Source: Aporhodopirellula aestuarii
Lineage (GTDB): Bacteria > Planctomycetota > Planctomycetia > Pirellulales > Pirellulaceae
NCBI RefSeq assembly: GCF_023701485.1
Contig: NZ_JAMQBK010000029.1
Coordinates: 124,001 to 188,000, forward strand
Direction of reading: 5' to 3'
Length of the DNA: 64,000 nucleotides
Made by a program: the position numbers and the translations under genes. The stretch's first letter is position 1. The number at the start of each line of letters is the position of its first letter. Of this stretch, positions 26,900 to 35,402 are shown in pieces. The notes under the pieces are model-generated. The model was given only the letters and a program-made list of their open reading frames with translations, ran no database searches and was not told the origin of the DNA.

Positions 26900-28513
26900 T
26901 TAAGTTTTCGCCTGTAGTGCTGTTTGAATTTCCTCGATGCTCATGTTTTTGGTTTCTTTCAGTGTGAAGAACAGGATTACCAATCCGACAAAAACGGTAC
27001 CGGCATAGAACAGGAAAACCGCGGTCATTCCCATGCTTTCGAGTTGTCGCGGGAAGAAAAACTGAACCAGCCAACTGGTTAAGCTGGTGACGATCGTGAA
27101 AAACGGGATCGCGATCCCGCGCACCGAGACCGGGAAAATTTCCGAGAACAGAACCCACATCACGGGGCCGACCGAAAAGTGAAATGCGGCGATGAAACTC
27201 AGGATCCCGATCAACACGAGCTTGGCGTTAATCTGGATGGAGGCATCCAAAATGGTGCCCATGTGTTTGTTGGCATCTTCTATCCCCAATGCTCCACGAA
27301 TCGCCTGTTTGAATTCAATGTCGCTGGTGTGCTCGACGCCGGCCAGGGAATTCAGGCGGTCGACGTTGTTTAGAGCGGTTCGCTCTGATTCCTCGAGTGA
27401 AGCGTCTTTGATTTCCGCGGCTTCCATGGCGGCGATCGTTTGTTCGCTGACGACGTAGCGAGCGTTCTTGAACGCGTACGAGCAAATGCCCAAGCTCGCG
27501 ATGATCCAAACCATCCCCCAAATGATTAGCGGTCGACGGCCGAGTCGATCCACCAGCAGCAATCCCATCACGGTGAAGACGATGCTGGTCAAGCCAACCC
27601 ATATGGCCTGCACGAAGGCGGCGTCGGACCCGATTCCGAGTTGTTTGAAAATGGTTTGGGCGTAGAACAGGACGGCGTTGATCCCTGTCGATTGCTGGGC
27701 GATGGCGATGGTCATGGCGATCACAAACGTCAATCGCATCGGCTTGCCAAAGATCACTCGTAGCTGGGCGACGATCGAATGGTCTTCGGTGCTCTTGTGG
27801 ATGCTCTCGCGAACTTCGTCCACGTGGGCTTCGATCTCGTCTTCGGGCATCAGTTTCCGCAATGTGTTCTTGGCGTCTTCATCACGATGTTGGAAAACGA
27901 ACCACGAGGGGCTTTCTGGAATGGTCAGCAGCAAGCCAAACCAGATGACGGCAAACGGAATTTCGGAACCCAACATCCAACGCCACGTGCTCGTGTCGAG
28001 TCCCATGTTGACTACCCACGGAGCACCGGAGGTGGCCCAGTGATTAATCAGATAGTTGACGAAGTAGGCTCCTGAGAGCCCGATCACGATGTTGATTTGT
28101 GTCATCGAAACCAGTTTGCCACGTAGTTTGGGTGGCGCGATCTCGCCGATGTACATCGATGCTAACGAGATCGAACTGAACGCGAGTCCGCCCAGGAATC
28201 GAGCCGCAACGAGGGTCCAGTAACTGGGAGCCAGTGCCGAACAAATTGCCGAAATCAAATAGAGCACTGCGATCAATAGGATCGCTTTTTTGCGACCGAA
28301 CTGGTTGCAGATATATCCTGCAAACGGCAACGCGACCAACACGCCTAACGCCGGAGCACTGACGGCGGTTCCGAGCTGTTCAGGCGTCAGCGAGAATTCC
28401 GCGGTGATGTAGTCAATCGTTCCCGAGATGAGTGCCGCATCCAATCCAAACAGAAACCCTCCCATGGCGACGATCGTCGAATAGATCAAGGCGTTCGTCT
28501 TGTAAGATTTCAT
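26900..28513 (-). CDS. MFS sugar transporter (sugar porter family)
   Basis: This 537-residue membrane protein has about 12 hydrophobic segments. Sugar porter signatures include GFLFGLDAALISGTIDYI in helix 1, GRKKAILL after helix 2, R-G motifs (APPKLRGKL), IPESPSWFV before the central loop, QQSTGINAVLFYAQ in helix 7 and DRLGRRPLI. The long soluble insertion after helix 10 (about residues 360-420) is unusual for the family. It sits between GH127 and GH16 genes in the same run, so it probably imports galactan-derived mono- or disaccharides across the inner membrane. No SusC/SusD pair is present, as expected for a planctomycete. Confidence 0.93.
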   Translation of the reverse strand: MKSYKTNALIYSTIVAMGGFLFGLDAALISGTIDYITAEFSLTPEQLGTAVSAPALGVLVALPFAGYICNQFGRKKAILLIAVLYLISAICSALAPSYWTLVAARFLGGLAFSSISLASMYIGEIAPPKLRGKLVSMTQINIVIGLSGAYFVNYLINHWATSGAPWVVNMGLDTSTWRWMLGSEIPFAVIWFGLLLTIPESPSWFVFQHRDEDAKNTLRKLMPEDEIEAHVDEVRESIHKSTEDHSIVAQLRVIFGKPMRLTFVIAMTIAIAQQSTGINAVLFYAQTIFKQLGIGSDAAFVQAIWVGLTSIVFTVMGLLLVDRLGRRPLIIWGMVWIIASLGICSYAFKNARYVVSEQTIAAMEAAEIKDASLEESERTALNNVDRLNSLAGVEHTSDIEFKQAIRGALGIEDANKHMGTILDASIQINAKLVLIGILSFIAAFHFSVGPVMWVLFSEIFPVSVRGIAIPFFTIVTSLTSWLVQFFFPRQLESMGMTAVFLFYAGTVFVGLVILFFTLKETKNMSIEEIQTALQAKT

Positions 28514-28591
28514 GTTTGATTCGTCGAACAGTGGGGGTGTTGCAATCGGAAAATCAATGAGACCAATTTAGCTTTTTGGAAAGCTCCTGGG

Positions 28592-29785
28592 TTACTTCGC
28601 CGAGGCCTTTTTATTGGTAAACCATTGTTGGCGTTCGATGCCTGACGCGATGCCGTCGTTGTTGGTATCCATTTCCGCGAAGTTGGCTTCTACCTTGGCT
28701 TGATTCCATGGCCAGCCATTTTTTTCCCACTTGGCTTTTTCCATGGCGATGAATTGGTCTCGGTTCATTCCGTTACCTGTAGCTGTCTGTTTCGGCTTAT
28801 TGCCCATCGCAGGTTTCGCATTGGTGACCGGCCCTTTGGATTGCTTTGCCGGCGTGGATGATTCTGCGACGACGTCGTTGTTCCGCCAAACCCGGACGTA
28901 GTCGACCAACATCTCGGTCGGGAATCCTTCTTGAGTGGTCTTTTCAAGAACAGCGACACGTTGCCCATTCTTGTAAGCCTCAAAAGGATGACGCAGCCCC
29001 AGCGATAACGTCACGTGCATCGGGAGATGCCAGTACAGATTGGGTTTACGGGCTACCTCTTTTCCATCGATGTACCAGATGACGAAGTCTTTATTGTTTT
29101 CCACGCCGTAGACATGAAAGTCTTCACGTGGATCAAACGGGGCGTGGTACTCGTTCTTGTTCGTTTCTGGGTGGGTGCCAGGACGGATCCACTGTCGTTG
29201 GCCGTCACGGATCAAGACCGCGTGCAGGTTACAGTCAATCACGTCGACACCGTTATATTGTTTGGTTTCTTTGTCGAACTCGCACTGTTGAAGTTCGATG
29301 ATGTCGATTTCGGAATAGGCTACGGTCTCGCCATCACGTGCTAGATAGCGGTTTTCAGGGCCTTTGCTGTGCAGCCAGAACGCCGGTGATGCACCAGGAA
29401 ACAAGTCGCAGCCTTTGACGCGGGCTTCAAAGTAACCGTAGACCGCCGTGGAGTACTGACGGGCGATGCCGGACTTGTAGGCGAGTTTCGTGCTTCCGCG
29501 TTGGTGATCTTCTTGCACCATTTGCAAGTGCAGCGATCCGTCTTGCTGAAACGCATTTTCGGGTTCCCAGCTCCACGTTCCCCAATCTTCGGTGTCGATG
29601 TTCCACTTCTTCGTGTCGATCTGACCGCTATCAAATTCGTCGGATTGATCCGCAACGAATTCCCAGTCACCGGGGCTCGTTTGAAAGATTGCTCCTACCG
29701 GAGACGGTTCAGTCGCGTTGGATGGCAACGTCATTGACAACAACAGGGCTGGCAAGATTGCCAAATAGGAAGCGACCAGTTTCAT
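28592..29785 (-). CDS. GH16 kappa-carrageenase-like enzyme with EF-hand tail
   Basis: This 397-residue secreted protein (signal peptide MKLVASYLAILPALLLSM) has the GH16 beta-bulge catalytic motif YSEIDIIELQQ near residues 158-168, whose two Glu residues act as nucleophile and acid/base. Several blocks (WGTWSWEPENA, FPGASPAFWLHS, YHAPFDPREDFHVYGV, NLYWHLPMHVTLSLGLR, FPTEMLVDYVRVW) line up closely with the Pseudoalteromonas kappa-carrageenase as I remember it. Hydrolysis of beta-1,4 linkages in kappa-carrageenan is therefore the best prediction. The last ~57 residues (341-397) form the EF-hand module shared with the sulfatase at 23033-24766. The spacing to the upstream GH16 gene is 35 bp, consistent with one operon. 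Confidence 0.9.
   Translation of the reverse strand: MKLVASYLAILPALLLSMTLPSNATEPSPVGAIFQTSPGDWEFVADQSDEFDSGQIDTKKWNIDTEDWGTWSWEPENAFQQDGSLHLQMVQEDHQRGSTKLAYKSGIARQYSTAVYGYFEARVKGCDLFPGASPAFWLHSKGPENRYLARDGETVAYSEIDIIELQQCEFDKETKQYNGVDVIDCNLHAVLIRDGQRQWIRPGTHPETNKNEYHAPFDPREDFHVYGVENNKDFVIWYIDGKEVARKPNLYWHLPMHVTLSLGLRHPFEAYKNGQRVAVLEKTTQEGFPTEMLVDYVRVWRNNDVVAESSTPAKQSKGPVTNAKPAMGNKPKQTATGNGMNRDQFIAMEKAKWEKNGWPWNQAKVEANFAEMDTNNDGIASGIERQQWFTNKKASAK
28595..28765 (-). other. C-terminal EF-hand module, copy A (in GH16)
   Basis: Encodes FIAMEKAKWEKNGWPWNQ followed by the calcium loop DTNNDGIASGIE. It shares most positions with the module at 23036-23191, at both the protein and DNA levels. The loop has Asp1, Asn3, Asp5, Ser9 and Glu12 of a canonical EF-hand. 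Confidence 0.85.
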
Positions 29786-29820
29786 TTTGTTTGACTACAG
29801 CGTGGGGAAAAAAGAGGAAT

Positions 29821-31278
29821 TCAGAGCGACGTTTCGAAACGCTCGATCGTGATGTCATCGAGGTAGATGAGGTTACTGCCGCTTGGGACATCCCTGCGGT
29901 TCAAAGAGATTTTCATTCGGTCTGAATCGGTGGAGCCCCTTTCCAACGAGAAGCGATGTGTCACAGTGACCCACTCGCCTTTTTCGCACGCGGCTAGGTC
30001 GATCGTGAGAAGTTCGACCGCCGGCGCGGTAAACGAAATCTGTAGCTTTTTAGCAGTGCTCTTTGGATCGATCCAAACTTGGGTTGTGAGTTCATAATCG
30101 CCTGCCGGGAGATCGACGCTTCCTTCGGGGCCGACCACCGACGCGACTTCGGATTGCATCTCACCGTCCGTTGTGAATCGGAGGCTCCGTGTTCCTGATG
30201 CAAACGTCTCATGACGAACGATCTCAAAGTGTTTTGAGGACTCTTGGTCGATACGCCAGAATTGTTGGTAGCGGTTGTTAGCAGAACTTTCAGGAACGAG
30301 GTCAAGCGGTCGTTCGTTCTCTTGGAACAGATAGGGACCTTCGAATCCGAAGAAGGCGCGATCGAGGAGATTGGTTTGTGGTTTCTGCCAGACTCGTACG
30401 TATTCAATTTCGAAATCGGAAGGTAGTTCTTCTTGGGTCGGTAAACCGAGCCAGACGAAAATTTCGGAATCTAGCCAAATTTCCAGCGGGTTGGTCAGCA
30501 CCCAGTGCTTGCCTTCTTTTTCTTGCGTCGTTTCGTAAACCAGTTCGCCATCAATAAAGCACTTCAAGTAATCTTCGCCCCACTCACAACCAAAGACGTG
30601 AAAGTCATCGGCCAAGCGATACGGGAGCTTTTTCTTGTAGCCGAATTTGCGAGTCGGTCGTTCGGCGGGCGGTTGCCAATCATGCACGCTCATTTTGGTG
30701 CTGTCTTCCTCGATGTCATTCCCTGCGTTGGGGTTGCCCATTTGTTCGTAGACATCGAGTTCGGACTCGTAGCCGATTGCCCAAAACGCGGCGGTCATCG
30801 CAGAATCACCTGGCTTGGATTTGACTTCCATGTAGCCGTTTAGAAAACGTTTGCGGCTGATCACGCCGCCGGTGGTGACCGGGACGTCTTTGCCCTCGTG
30901 GGTGCGGTAGGTGTTTCCTTCATGTCCTTCGTCCTTGGCGAAATCAAAGTCGGGTTCCCATTGCGACCGGATTTTGAGTTTGCCGTCTTCGACGAAAACG
31001 TTGTGAGGAGCGAATTGGGAGGGGGCGCGACCTTTCCAAATGTAATACTCGCCATTCTGGCCTTCAACAAACCATTTGGATTGGTCGATCTCGTCGCCTT
31101 CAAACTCGTCACTGATGTCTTCGCGAAGGATCCAGTTGCCTGAGTTGGTTGGGTCCGAGGCGGGGTACACCGTAGTCGAACGAGTGTCTTGAGCCTGCGT
31201 GTTGGAGGAGGCGATCAACAAGAGACTGATGCCGAGGATGCTCCGCACTGCAGAAATTTCTGAGCTGGCGATGCTCAT
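29821..31278 (-). CDS. GH16-family galactanase with C-terminal carbohydrate-binding-like domain
   Basis: This 485-residue secreted protein has AAGGAAA seven bases before its ATG and a signal-like segment (SILGISLLLIASSNTQAQ). The GH16 catalytic motif is SELDVYEQMG near residue 173. The N-terminal ~320 residues (WILREDISDEFEG to EYVRVWQKP) resemble beta-agarases, porphyranases and the furcellaran-active group. The C-terminal ~140 residues form a beta-rich domain (GTRSLRFTTDGE to NLIYLDDITIERFE) like CBM4/22-type modules. It should cut algal galactan outside the cytoplasm. Exact specificity (agar, porphyran, furcellaran or carrageenan) is not readable; the surrounding genes favour a carrageenan/furcellaran substrate. 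Confidence 0.88.
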   Translation of the reverse strand: MSIASSEISAVRSILGISLLLIASSNTQAQDTRSTTVYPASDPTNSGNWILREDISDEFEGDEIDQSKWFVEGQNGEYYIWKGRAPSQFAPHNVFVEDGKLKIRSQWEPDFDFAKDEGHEGNTYRTHEGKDVPVTTGGVISRKRFLNGYMEVKSKPGDSAMTAAFWAIGYESELDVYEQMGNPNAGNDIEEDSTKMSVHDWQPPAERPTRKFGYKKKLPYRLADDFHVFGCEWGEDYLKCFIDGELVYETTQEKEGKHWVLTNPLEIWLDSEIFVWLGLPTQEELPSDFEIEYVRVWQKPQTNLLDRAFFGFEGPYLFQENERPLDLVPESSANNRYQQFWRIDQESSKHFEIVRHETFASGTRSLRFTTDGEMQSEVASVVGPEGSVDLPAGDYELTTQVWIDPKSTAKKLQISFTAPAVELLTIDLAACEKGEWVTVTHRFSLERGSTDSDRMKISLNRRDVPSGSNLIYLDDITIERFETSL

Positions 31279-31353
31279 GGTGATTTCCTTGACTGGATAG
31301 ACAGGAGGTGTGGGAAAGGCGATCGAGAGGAAGAGGACCTCTGTAAGATCGCA

Positions 31354-32754
31354 TCAATATTCTTTTGCGGGTGGTGAGCGGAATTGATCCGTGCGCCGCG
31401 ATGACCATCCTTCTTCAGCTCGCCGGAGCATGAACAGGGGGCGTTCGAGTTCGAGTTCCCAAGCAAACATATCGCGGAAGAGCCGTTTCACGATTTCGGG
31501 ATGCTGGCGAGCGAGGTCATTTTGCTCGGCGGGATCTTTGGCGAGATCGAACAGTTCCGCCGGGCGATCTGGGTAACGCAGTAGCTTCCAATCGCCCTCG
31601 CGTATGGCACCGCGTGTTTCCATTTTCCAGTGCAGTGTTTCGTGTGGCCTGCCGTCTGTTTTGCCCTGTAGGAAGGGCAACATGTTGACTCCGTCGAGTC
31701 CTTCGATGGCCTCCGGATCGCCGCCACCTGCGGCAACGAATGTGGGGAGCAGATCGAGCGTGATCAGCGGTGATTCATAAACCGAGTTGCCTTTTAACTT
31801 GCTCGGCCAAGAGATGATTCCGGGAACGCGAATGCCGCCTTCGAGTTGGGTGCCCTTGATTCCGCTCAAGGGATAATTGCTCGATCCGTTGGTATCCATT
31901 GGACCGCCGTTGTCATTCGTGAACACGACAATGGTGTTTTCGCTGAGACCGAGATCGCTGAGCTTGTCGATGATTTTTCCGCACGCGCGGTCCAAGGCCA
32001 GCATCATTTGGGCTGCGGTTCGGCGAGTCCCTTCGAGTTGAGGGAACGTGTCTTTGTCGTTGGGGTCCGCTTGCATCGGGGTGTGTACCGCGGTGAAGGA
32101 CACGTAGGCGAAGAAGGGAGCGTCATCGCTGCGTTGGATGAAGTCGCAGGCTTCGTCCGCGATGACGTTGGTCAGGTAACCCTCGTGCTCCTGATAGTTT
32201 TCAAAGTCTCGCTCGATCCAATTTTCATGAGCGACCTGATCGAGGTTTTCATACGCAAAGAAGCTGCGAGCGCCACCTCGCATCCCGTAGAACTCATCGA
32301 AGCCACGACGGAGCGGGTGATATCGATCGGCGACTCCCATATGCCATTTTCCGAACACCGCCGTGCGATAACCGAGGTCTTGCAGATGGTTGCCCATGGT
32401 CTTGAGATGAGTCGGCAAACCCATCTCGTCGCCGAGCAGTTTGCTGTGGGGGCTCATGATCCCGGGAACGTTGATTTCCTCGTAACCGAACCGCTGTTGG
32501 TAGCGACCCGAGAGCAAGCCGGCGCGAGACGGTCCGCACGTTTCACCAGACACATAGAACTGGGTTAAGCGGACTCCCGATTTGGCGAGGCGGTCGAGGT
32601 GGGGTGTTTTGAAATGTTGGCTGCCTTGAAAACCAAAGTCGCCATAGCCTGCATCGTCAGCAAACAGCAGCACGATATTGGGTTGGTCCGCAGCCATGCA
32701 CCCTATCGGCAGGCACCCAAGGACCGCGAGCAACAGGAACCGGATGAATCGCAA
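31354..32754 (-). CDS. Sulfatase (secreted, arylsulfatase-type)
   Basis: This 466-residue protein starts at a TTG preceded by AGAGG at seven bases, with a signal peptide (MRFIRFLLLAVLGCLPIGC). Metal-binding residues lie in LLFADDAGYGDFGFQG, and the formylglycine Cys in GETCGPSRAGLLSGR near residue 73. FTNDNGG supplies the other metal ligands. It is the first gene of the seven-gene minus-strand run, and a perfect 15-bp palindrome lies about 95 bp upstream, so this is probably the regulated start of the operon. It should remove sulfate from galactan chains in the periplasm or outside the cell. Confidence 0.92.
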   Translation of the reverse strand: MRFIRFLLLAVLGCLPIGCMAADQPNIVLLFADDAGYGDFGFQGSQHFKTPHLDRLAKSGVRLTQFYVSGETCGPSRAGLLSGRYQQRFGYEEINVPGIMSPHSKLLGDEMGLPTHLKTMGNHLQDLGYRTAVFGKWHMGVADRYHPLRRGFDEFYGMRGGARSFFAYENLDQVAHENWIERDFENYQEHEGYLTNVIADEACDFIQRSDDAPFFAYVSFTAVHTPMQADPNDKDTFPQLEGTRRTAAQMMLALDRACGKIIDKLSDLGLSENTIVVFTNDNGGPMDTNGSSNYPLSGIKGTQLEGGIRVPGIISWPSKLKGNSVYESPLITLDLLPTFVAAGGGDPEAIEGLDGVNMLPFLQGKTDGRPHETLHWKMETRGAIREGDWKLLRYPDRPAELFDLAKDPAEQNDLARQHPEIVKRLFRDMFAWELELERPLFMLRRAEEGWSSRRTDQFRSPPAKEY

Positions 32755-33079
32755 TTTAGAACCTCTGAGTACTGATTACGTGTTTCGCCTCGATCGCAGA
32801 GGCTGCGTGATGTGGGAACCGGGCGGAATTACCCAGCTCATCACATCCTATTGTAATACAATATAGAAATCGCAGAGTCAATGGGCTGGAAGTCGCTGAT
32901 AAGCGATTTCTTATGAAATGTCTGGCACCGTTAAGCGGATGATGGATTGGATCGTATCCGGCATGGGTGCCTTTTTGGGCAACGGCGTTGTTGCTTGCCG
33001 ATTTCGACGCCGCCCGTTCTCACGTCGCGGCCGACGTGGACGGAGGCATTTCGCCGGGCATAAACACGCCGAGACCTCG
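32755..33079. other. Intergenic region with operon operator
   Basis: This 325-bp region contains the 15-bp palindrome at 32849-32863 and presumably the promoter of the galactan operon. I see no gene in it; an 87-residue plus-strand open frame overlapping the kinase gene has no protein-like features. Confidence 0.5.
32849..32863. promoter_or_regulatory. FadR/GntR-type operator, perfect palindrome
   Basis: TATTGTAATACAATA is a perfect 7+1+7 inverted repeat. Its core TTGTAATACAA fits the FadR-subfamily consensus TNGTNNNACNA. It lies about 95 bp upstream of the first sulfatase of the galactan operon and is AT-rich enough to overlap a promoter. Confidence 0.65.
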
Positions 33080-34168
33080 CTATCGAATGACGCGTCCCGA
33101 GGCGGATCCGCCCATCAGCGATTCCACTTCACCACGCGTCGAATAGTTGAAGTCACCTTTGATGGAATGCTTCAAGCATGACGCGGCCACCGCAAAGCTG
33201 ACTGCCGTTTGCGGCTCGCTCAGTTCTTCCGTGATAAGGCTGAAAATGAGCCCACCGGCAAATGCATCTCCGCCGCCGACTCGATCGACAATGTTCTTGA
33301 TCTGATAAGGCTGGTAGTTGCCGTTGGGGTCCAGCGGCGCGAAGACGGGTTGGTCCGCAGCGACGTCGTAGAGCATGGCGCCCCAATTGTTGTGGGTCGC
33401 CGAAAGGCTTTCGCGTAACGTGATCGCGACTTTACTGATATTGGGAAACTGCTTAATGACCTGGCGCGCTACCTCGGGATAGCGGGACGTGTCTAGGGAT
33501 CCTGAGTGCACGTCAGTGTCGCCGGCTTGGATTCCGAGCACATCATGGCAGTCTTCTTCATTCGCGATGACCACGTCGACGAAGGGTAGGATTTCCTTCA
33601 TGGTTTCTTGAGCAAGTTCTCGTGATGATTTCGGCGGCGCCCATTTCCACAGCTTACCCCGGAAGTTGAGGTCGATTGAAACGGTCGCGCCGGCGTATTT
33701 GGCTTTCTGGGCCGCGATGCGGGTGGCTTCCGCGGCATTCTTGGACAGGGCAGGGGTGATGCCACTGAGATGCAGCCACTGGGCACCCTTCAAGATTGAG
33801 GCCCAGTCGTACCGGTCCGCTGGAGTGATCGAGATCGCTGAGTCGTCGCGATCATAAATCACGTTACTGGGACGCTGGTTCGCACCCGTTTCAAGAAAAT
33901 AGAGCCCGAGACGGCCCTCGTCGGTTCGCAGCACATACTGTGTGTCGATCCCAACGGCGCGAACCGCATCCATCGTCGCGTCAGCCAACGCGTGCTTGGG
34001 AAGCGCCGTTACGTAGCGAGCGGTCCCGCCGAAGTTACAGATCGATGCCGCCACGCTGGCTTCGGCCCCGGCATAGGTGACTTCCAAGTCGCGGGTCTGG
34101 CGAAGACGAAGGTTTCCGGGGGCGGCCAGGCGTCCCATGATTTCGCCAAAAGTCACTACCGTTTTCAT
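33080..34168 (-). CDS. kdgK: PfkB-family 2-keto-3-deoxy-sugar-acid kinase
   Basis: This 362-residue ribokinase-fold enzyme has the N-terminal FGEIMGRLAAPGNLRL, the KDG-kinase-like YAGAEASVAASICNFG, and the catalytic anion-hole motif GGGDAFAGG near residue 295 with the base Asp. It phosphorylates 2-keto-3-deoxygluconate or its galacto epimer at O6, feeding the aldolase encoded upstream. In characterised carrageenan and agar pathways the kinase acts on 2-keto-3-deoxygalactonate (DauC-like role), which the context favours. It is cytoplasmic. It lies about 280 bp after the aldolase gene, separated by a 60-bp inverted-repeat element. Confidence 0.9.
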   Translation of the reverse strand: MKTVVTFGEIMGRLAAPGNLRLRQTRDLEVTYAGAEASVAASICNFGGTARYVTALPKHALADATMDAVRAVGIDTQYVLRTDEGRLGLYFLETGANQRPSNVIYDRDDSAISITPADRYDWASILKGAQWLHLSGITPALSKNAAEATRIAAQKAKYAGATVSIDLNFRGKLWKWAPPKSSRELAQETMKEILPFVDVVIANEEDCHDVLGIQAGDTDVHSGSLDTSRYPEVARQVIKQFPNISKVAITLRESLSATHNNWGAMLYDVAADQPVFAPLDPNGNYQPYQIKNIVDRVGGGDAFAGGLIFSLITEELSEPQTAVSFAVAASCLKHSIKGDFNYSTRGEVESLMGGSASGRVIR

Positions 34169-34321
34169 ACTCTCATTCCACTCGCGGGTCAGAAATTAAA
34201 TGGGGACAACAAAGAACTAAGGAGATTGTTCCGCGTTCTCTTCAGGTTGTTTGTGTAGAAACCGGGGCCCCGAAATCGCACTCAGCAACGTTATGGGACG
34301 TGGATTGTTTTAGTACTTCTA

Positions 34322-34381
34322 TAGCGGAACAGCGCAAGCTGTCCGGTCCCGAGTCACCGGACGGTTCGCGCCGTTTTGCTA
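34322..34381. repeat. 60-bp REP-like palindromic element, copy 1
   Basis: It begins TAGCGGAACAGCGCAAGC and ends GCGCCGTTTTGCTA, with inner arms GTCCGGT and ACCGGAC around CCCGAGTC. The whole element can fold into a long hairpin. It matches copy 2 (35236-35295) at 53 of 60 positions when one is reverse-complemented. Confidence 0.8.
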
Positions 34382-34446
34382 CAGTTGAAATGCCGCAGTC
34401 ATTCAATCAATGTCCCTGAACGATTTCGTAGCCGCAGCTTGATGGG

Positions 34447-35088
34447 TTATCGGTTTTGACTGGTGACGGCAGCGGCTCGCGCGGTGATCCCGGCCCAGTC
34501 TTCGCGGTCGACCAGTTCTTTTTTGACGATCCAAGATCCACCGACGGTGGGCACGTAGGGTTCACTCAGATACGTCGACATGTTCTCCGCGTTGATTCCG
34601 CCAAGCGGGAAGTATTCGATGCCCAGGTGCTGATAGGGCGCCGCCATGCTGCGCAGGTATGCGATTCCCCCTGCAGGTTCGGCTGGGAAAAATTTGACGA
34701 ATCGACAACCCAGTTCGATCGCGGCCTCGAGGTCCGATGGGGTGGCGATGCCGGGGGCAAAAGGCAGCCCGGCTTCTTGTGCGGCGCGAACCACACGTGG
34801 ATTCATCCCCGGGGCGACGCCGAAATCGGCTCCTGCCGCTTTCACCTCGACGGCGGTTTCCGGAGTCAAGATGGTACCGACGCCGACCAGCATTTCGGGA
34901 ACGCCCGCACAGATTGCTTGGACGGACTGCATGCCAGCGGCGGTTCGCAGCGTCAACTCGATCGCATCGATGCCACCGGCGAGTAACGCCTTGGCCAGCG
35001 GGACGGCATGTTCAACCTTGTCTACCGAAAAGCCCGCTACGACGCCGGACTTTTTGAGTCGATCTAATATTTCGGTGGGGAAGCTCAT
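34447..35088 (-). CDS. eda: KDPG/KDPGal aldolase (Eda/DgoA family)
   Basis: A class I aldolase of about 213 residues. The ATG at 35088 was chosen because the family begins about here and a candidate operator lies just upstream. GIDAIELTLRT carries the conserved Glu near residue 43, and FVKFFPAEP carries the Schiff-base Lys near residue 131. GGINAENM closes the phosphate site. It splits 2-keto-3-deoxy-6-phosphogluconate or its galacto epimer into pyruvate and glyceraldehyde-3-phosphate. Next to a cycloisomerase and a KDG kinase, the galacto substrate (DauD-like role) is likely. Two inverted copies of a 60-bp repeat flank the gene. Confidence 0.9.
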   Translation of the reverse strand: MSFPTEILDRLKKSGVVAGFSVDKVEHAVPLAKALLAGGIDAIELTLRTAAGMQSVQAICAGVPEMLVGVGTILTPETAVEVKAAGADFGVAPGMNPRVVRAAQEAGLPFAPGIATPSDLEAAIELGCRFVKFFPAEPAGGIAYLRSMAAPYQHLGIEYFPLGGINAENMSTYLSEPYVPTVGGSWIVKKELVDREDWAGITARAAAVTSQNR

Positions 35089-35210
35089 GAGCGGGCGACA
35101 AGAGTCGTTATGGATTGTGGAGATTCTGTTGAGAGGCTGTGACGTTATGAGTGTGGCCGTTCGCTCCGCGAACGAGCGTTCCCGTAAGCTTTGTTTGTGG
35201 GGGACGTCGA

Positions 35211-35221
35211 TTGTATTACTG
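35211..35221. promoter_or_regulatory. Candidate FadR-type half-degenerate operator
   Basis: TTGTATTACTG differs at one fixed position from TNGTNNNACNA and sits about 120 bp upstream of the aldolase start. It resembles the sites at 32849-32863 and 38306-38316. On its own it could occur by chance. Confidence 0.4.
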
Positions 35222-35235
35222 AAGGATTTCAAATG

Positions 35236-35295
35236 TAGCGGAACGGCGCGAGTCGTCCGGTGACTTGGGACCGGACGGCTTGCGCCGTTCCGCTA
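35236..35295. repeat. 60-bp REP-like palindromic element, copy 2 (inverted)
   Basis: It begins TAGCGGAACGGCGCGAG and ends GCGCCGTTCCGCTA, followed by seven A residues. The outer 14-base arms are perfectly complementary. It is the reverse complement of copy 1 apart from 7 mismatches. It could also act as a transcription terminator for the aldehyde dehydrogenase gene. Confidence 0.8.
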
Positions 35296-35402
35296 AAAAA
35301 AGCACTTAAACGATCAACGTCCCGAGCAAACGGCCACATTGCTTCGTCTCCGGCGAATAGATTCACACCCTCTTGAGTGAGATCAATTCAACCGGAGCGT
35401 GT

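Larger units (their letters stand above)
35089..35402. other. Intergenic region between aldolase and aldehyde dehydrogenase
   Basis: This 314-bp stretch holds the candidate operator at 35211-35221 and the second 60-bp palindromic repeat. The aldolase frame remains open through part of it, but the encoded extension does not look like the family. Confidence 0.5.

Noticed and set aside
29787-29797. TTGTTTGACTA just before the GH16 start as a further FadR operator
   Set aside because: It fits the loose TNGTNNNACNA pattern but lacks the AT-rich symmetric flanks of the other sites. Several such matches are expected by chance in this span.
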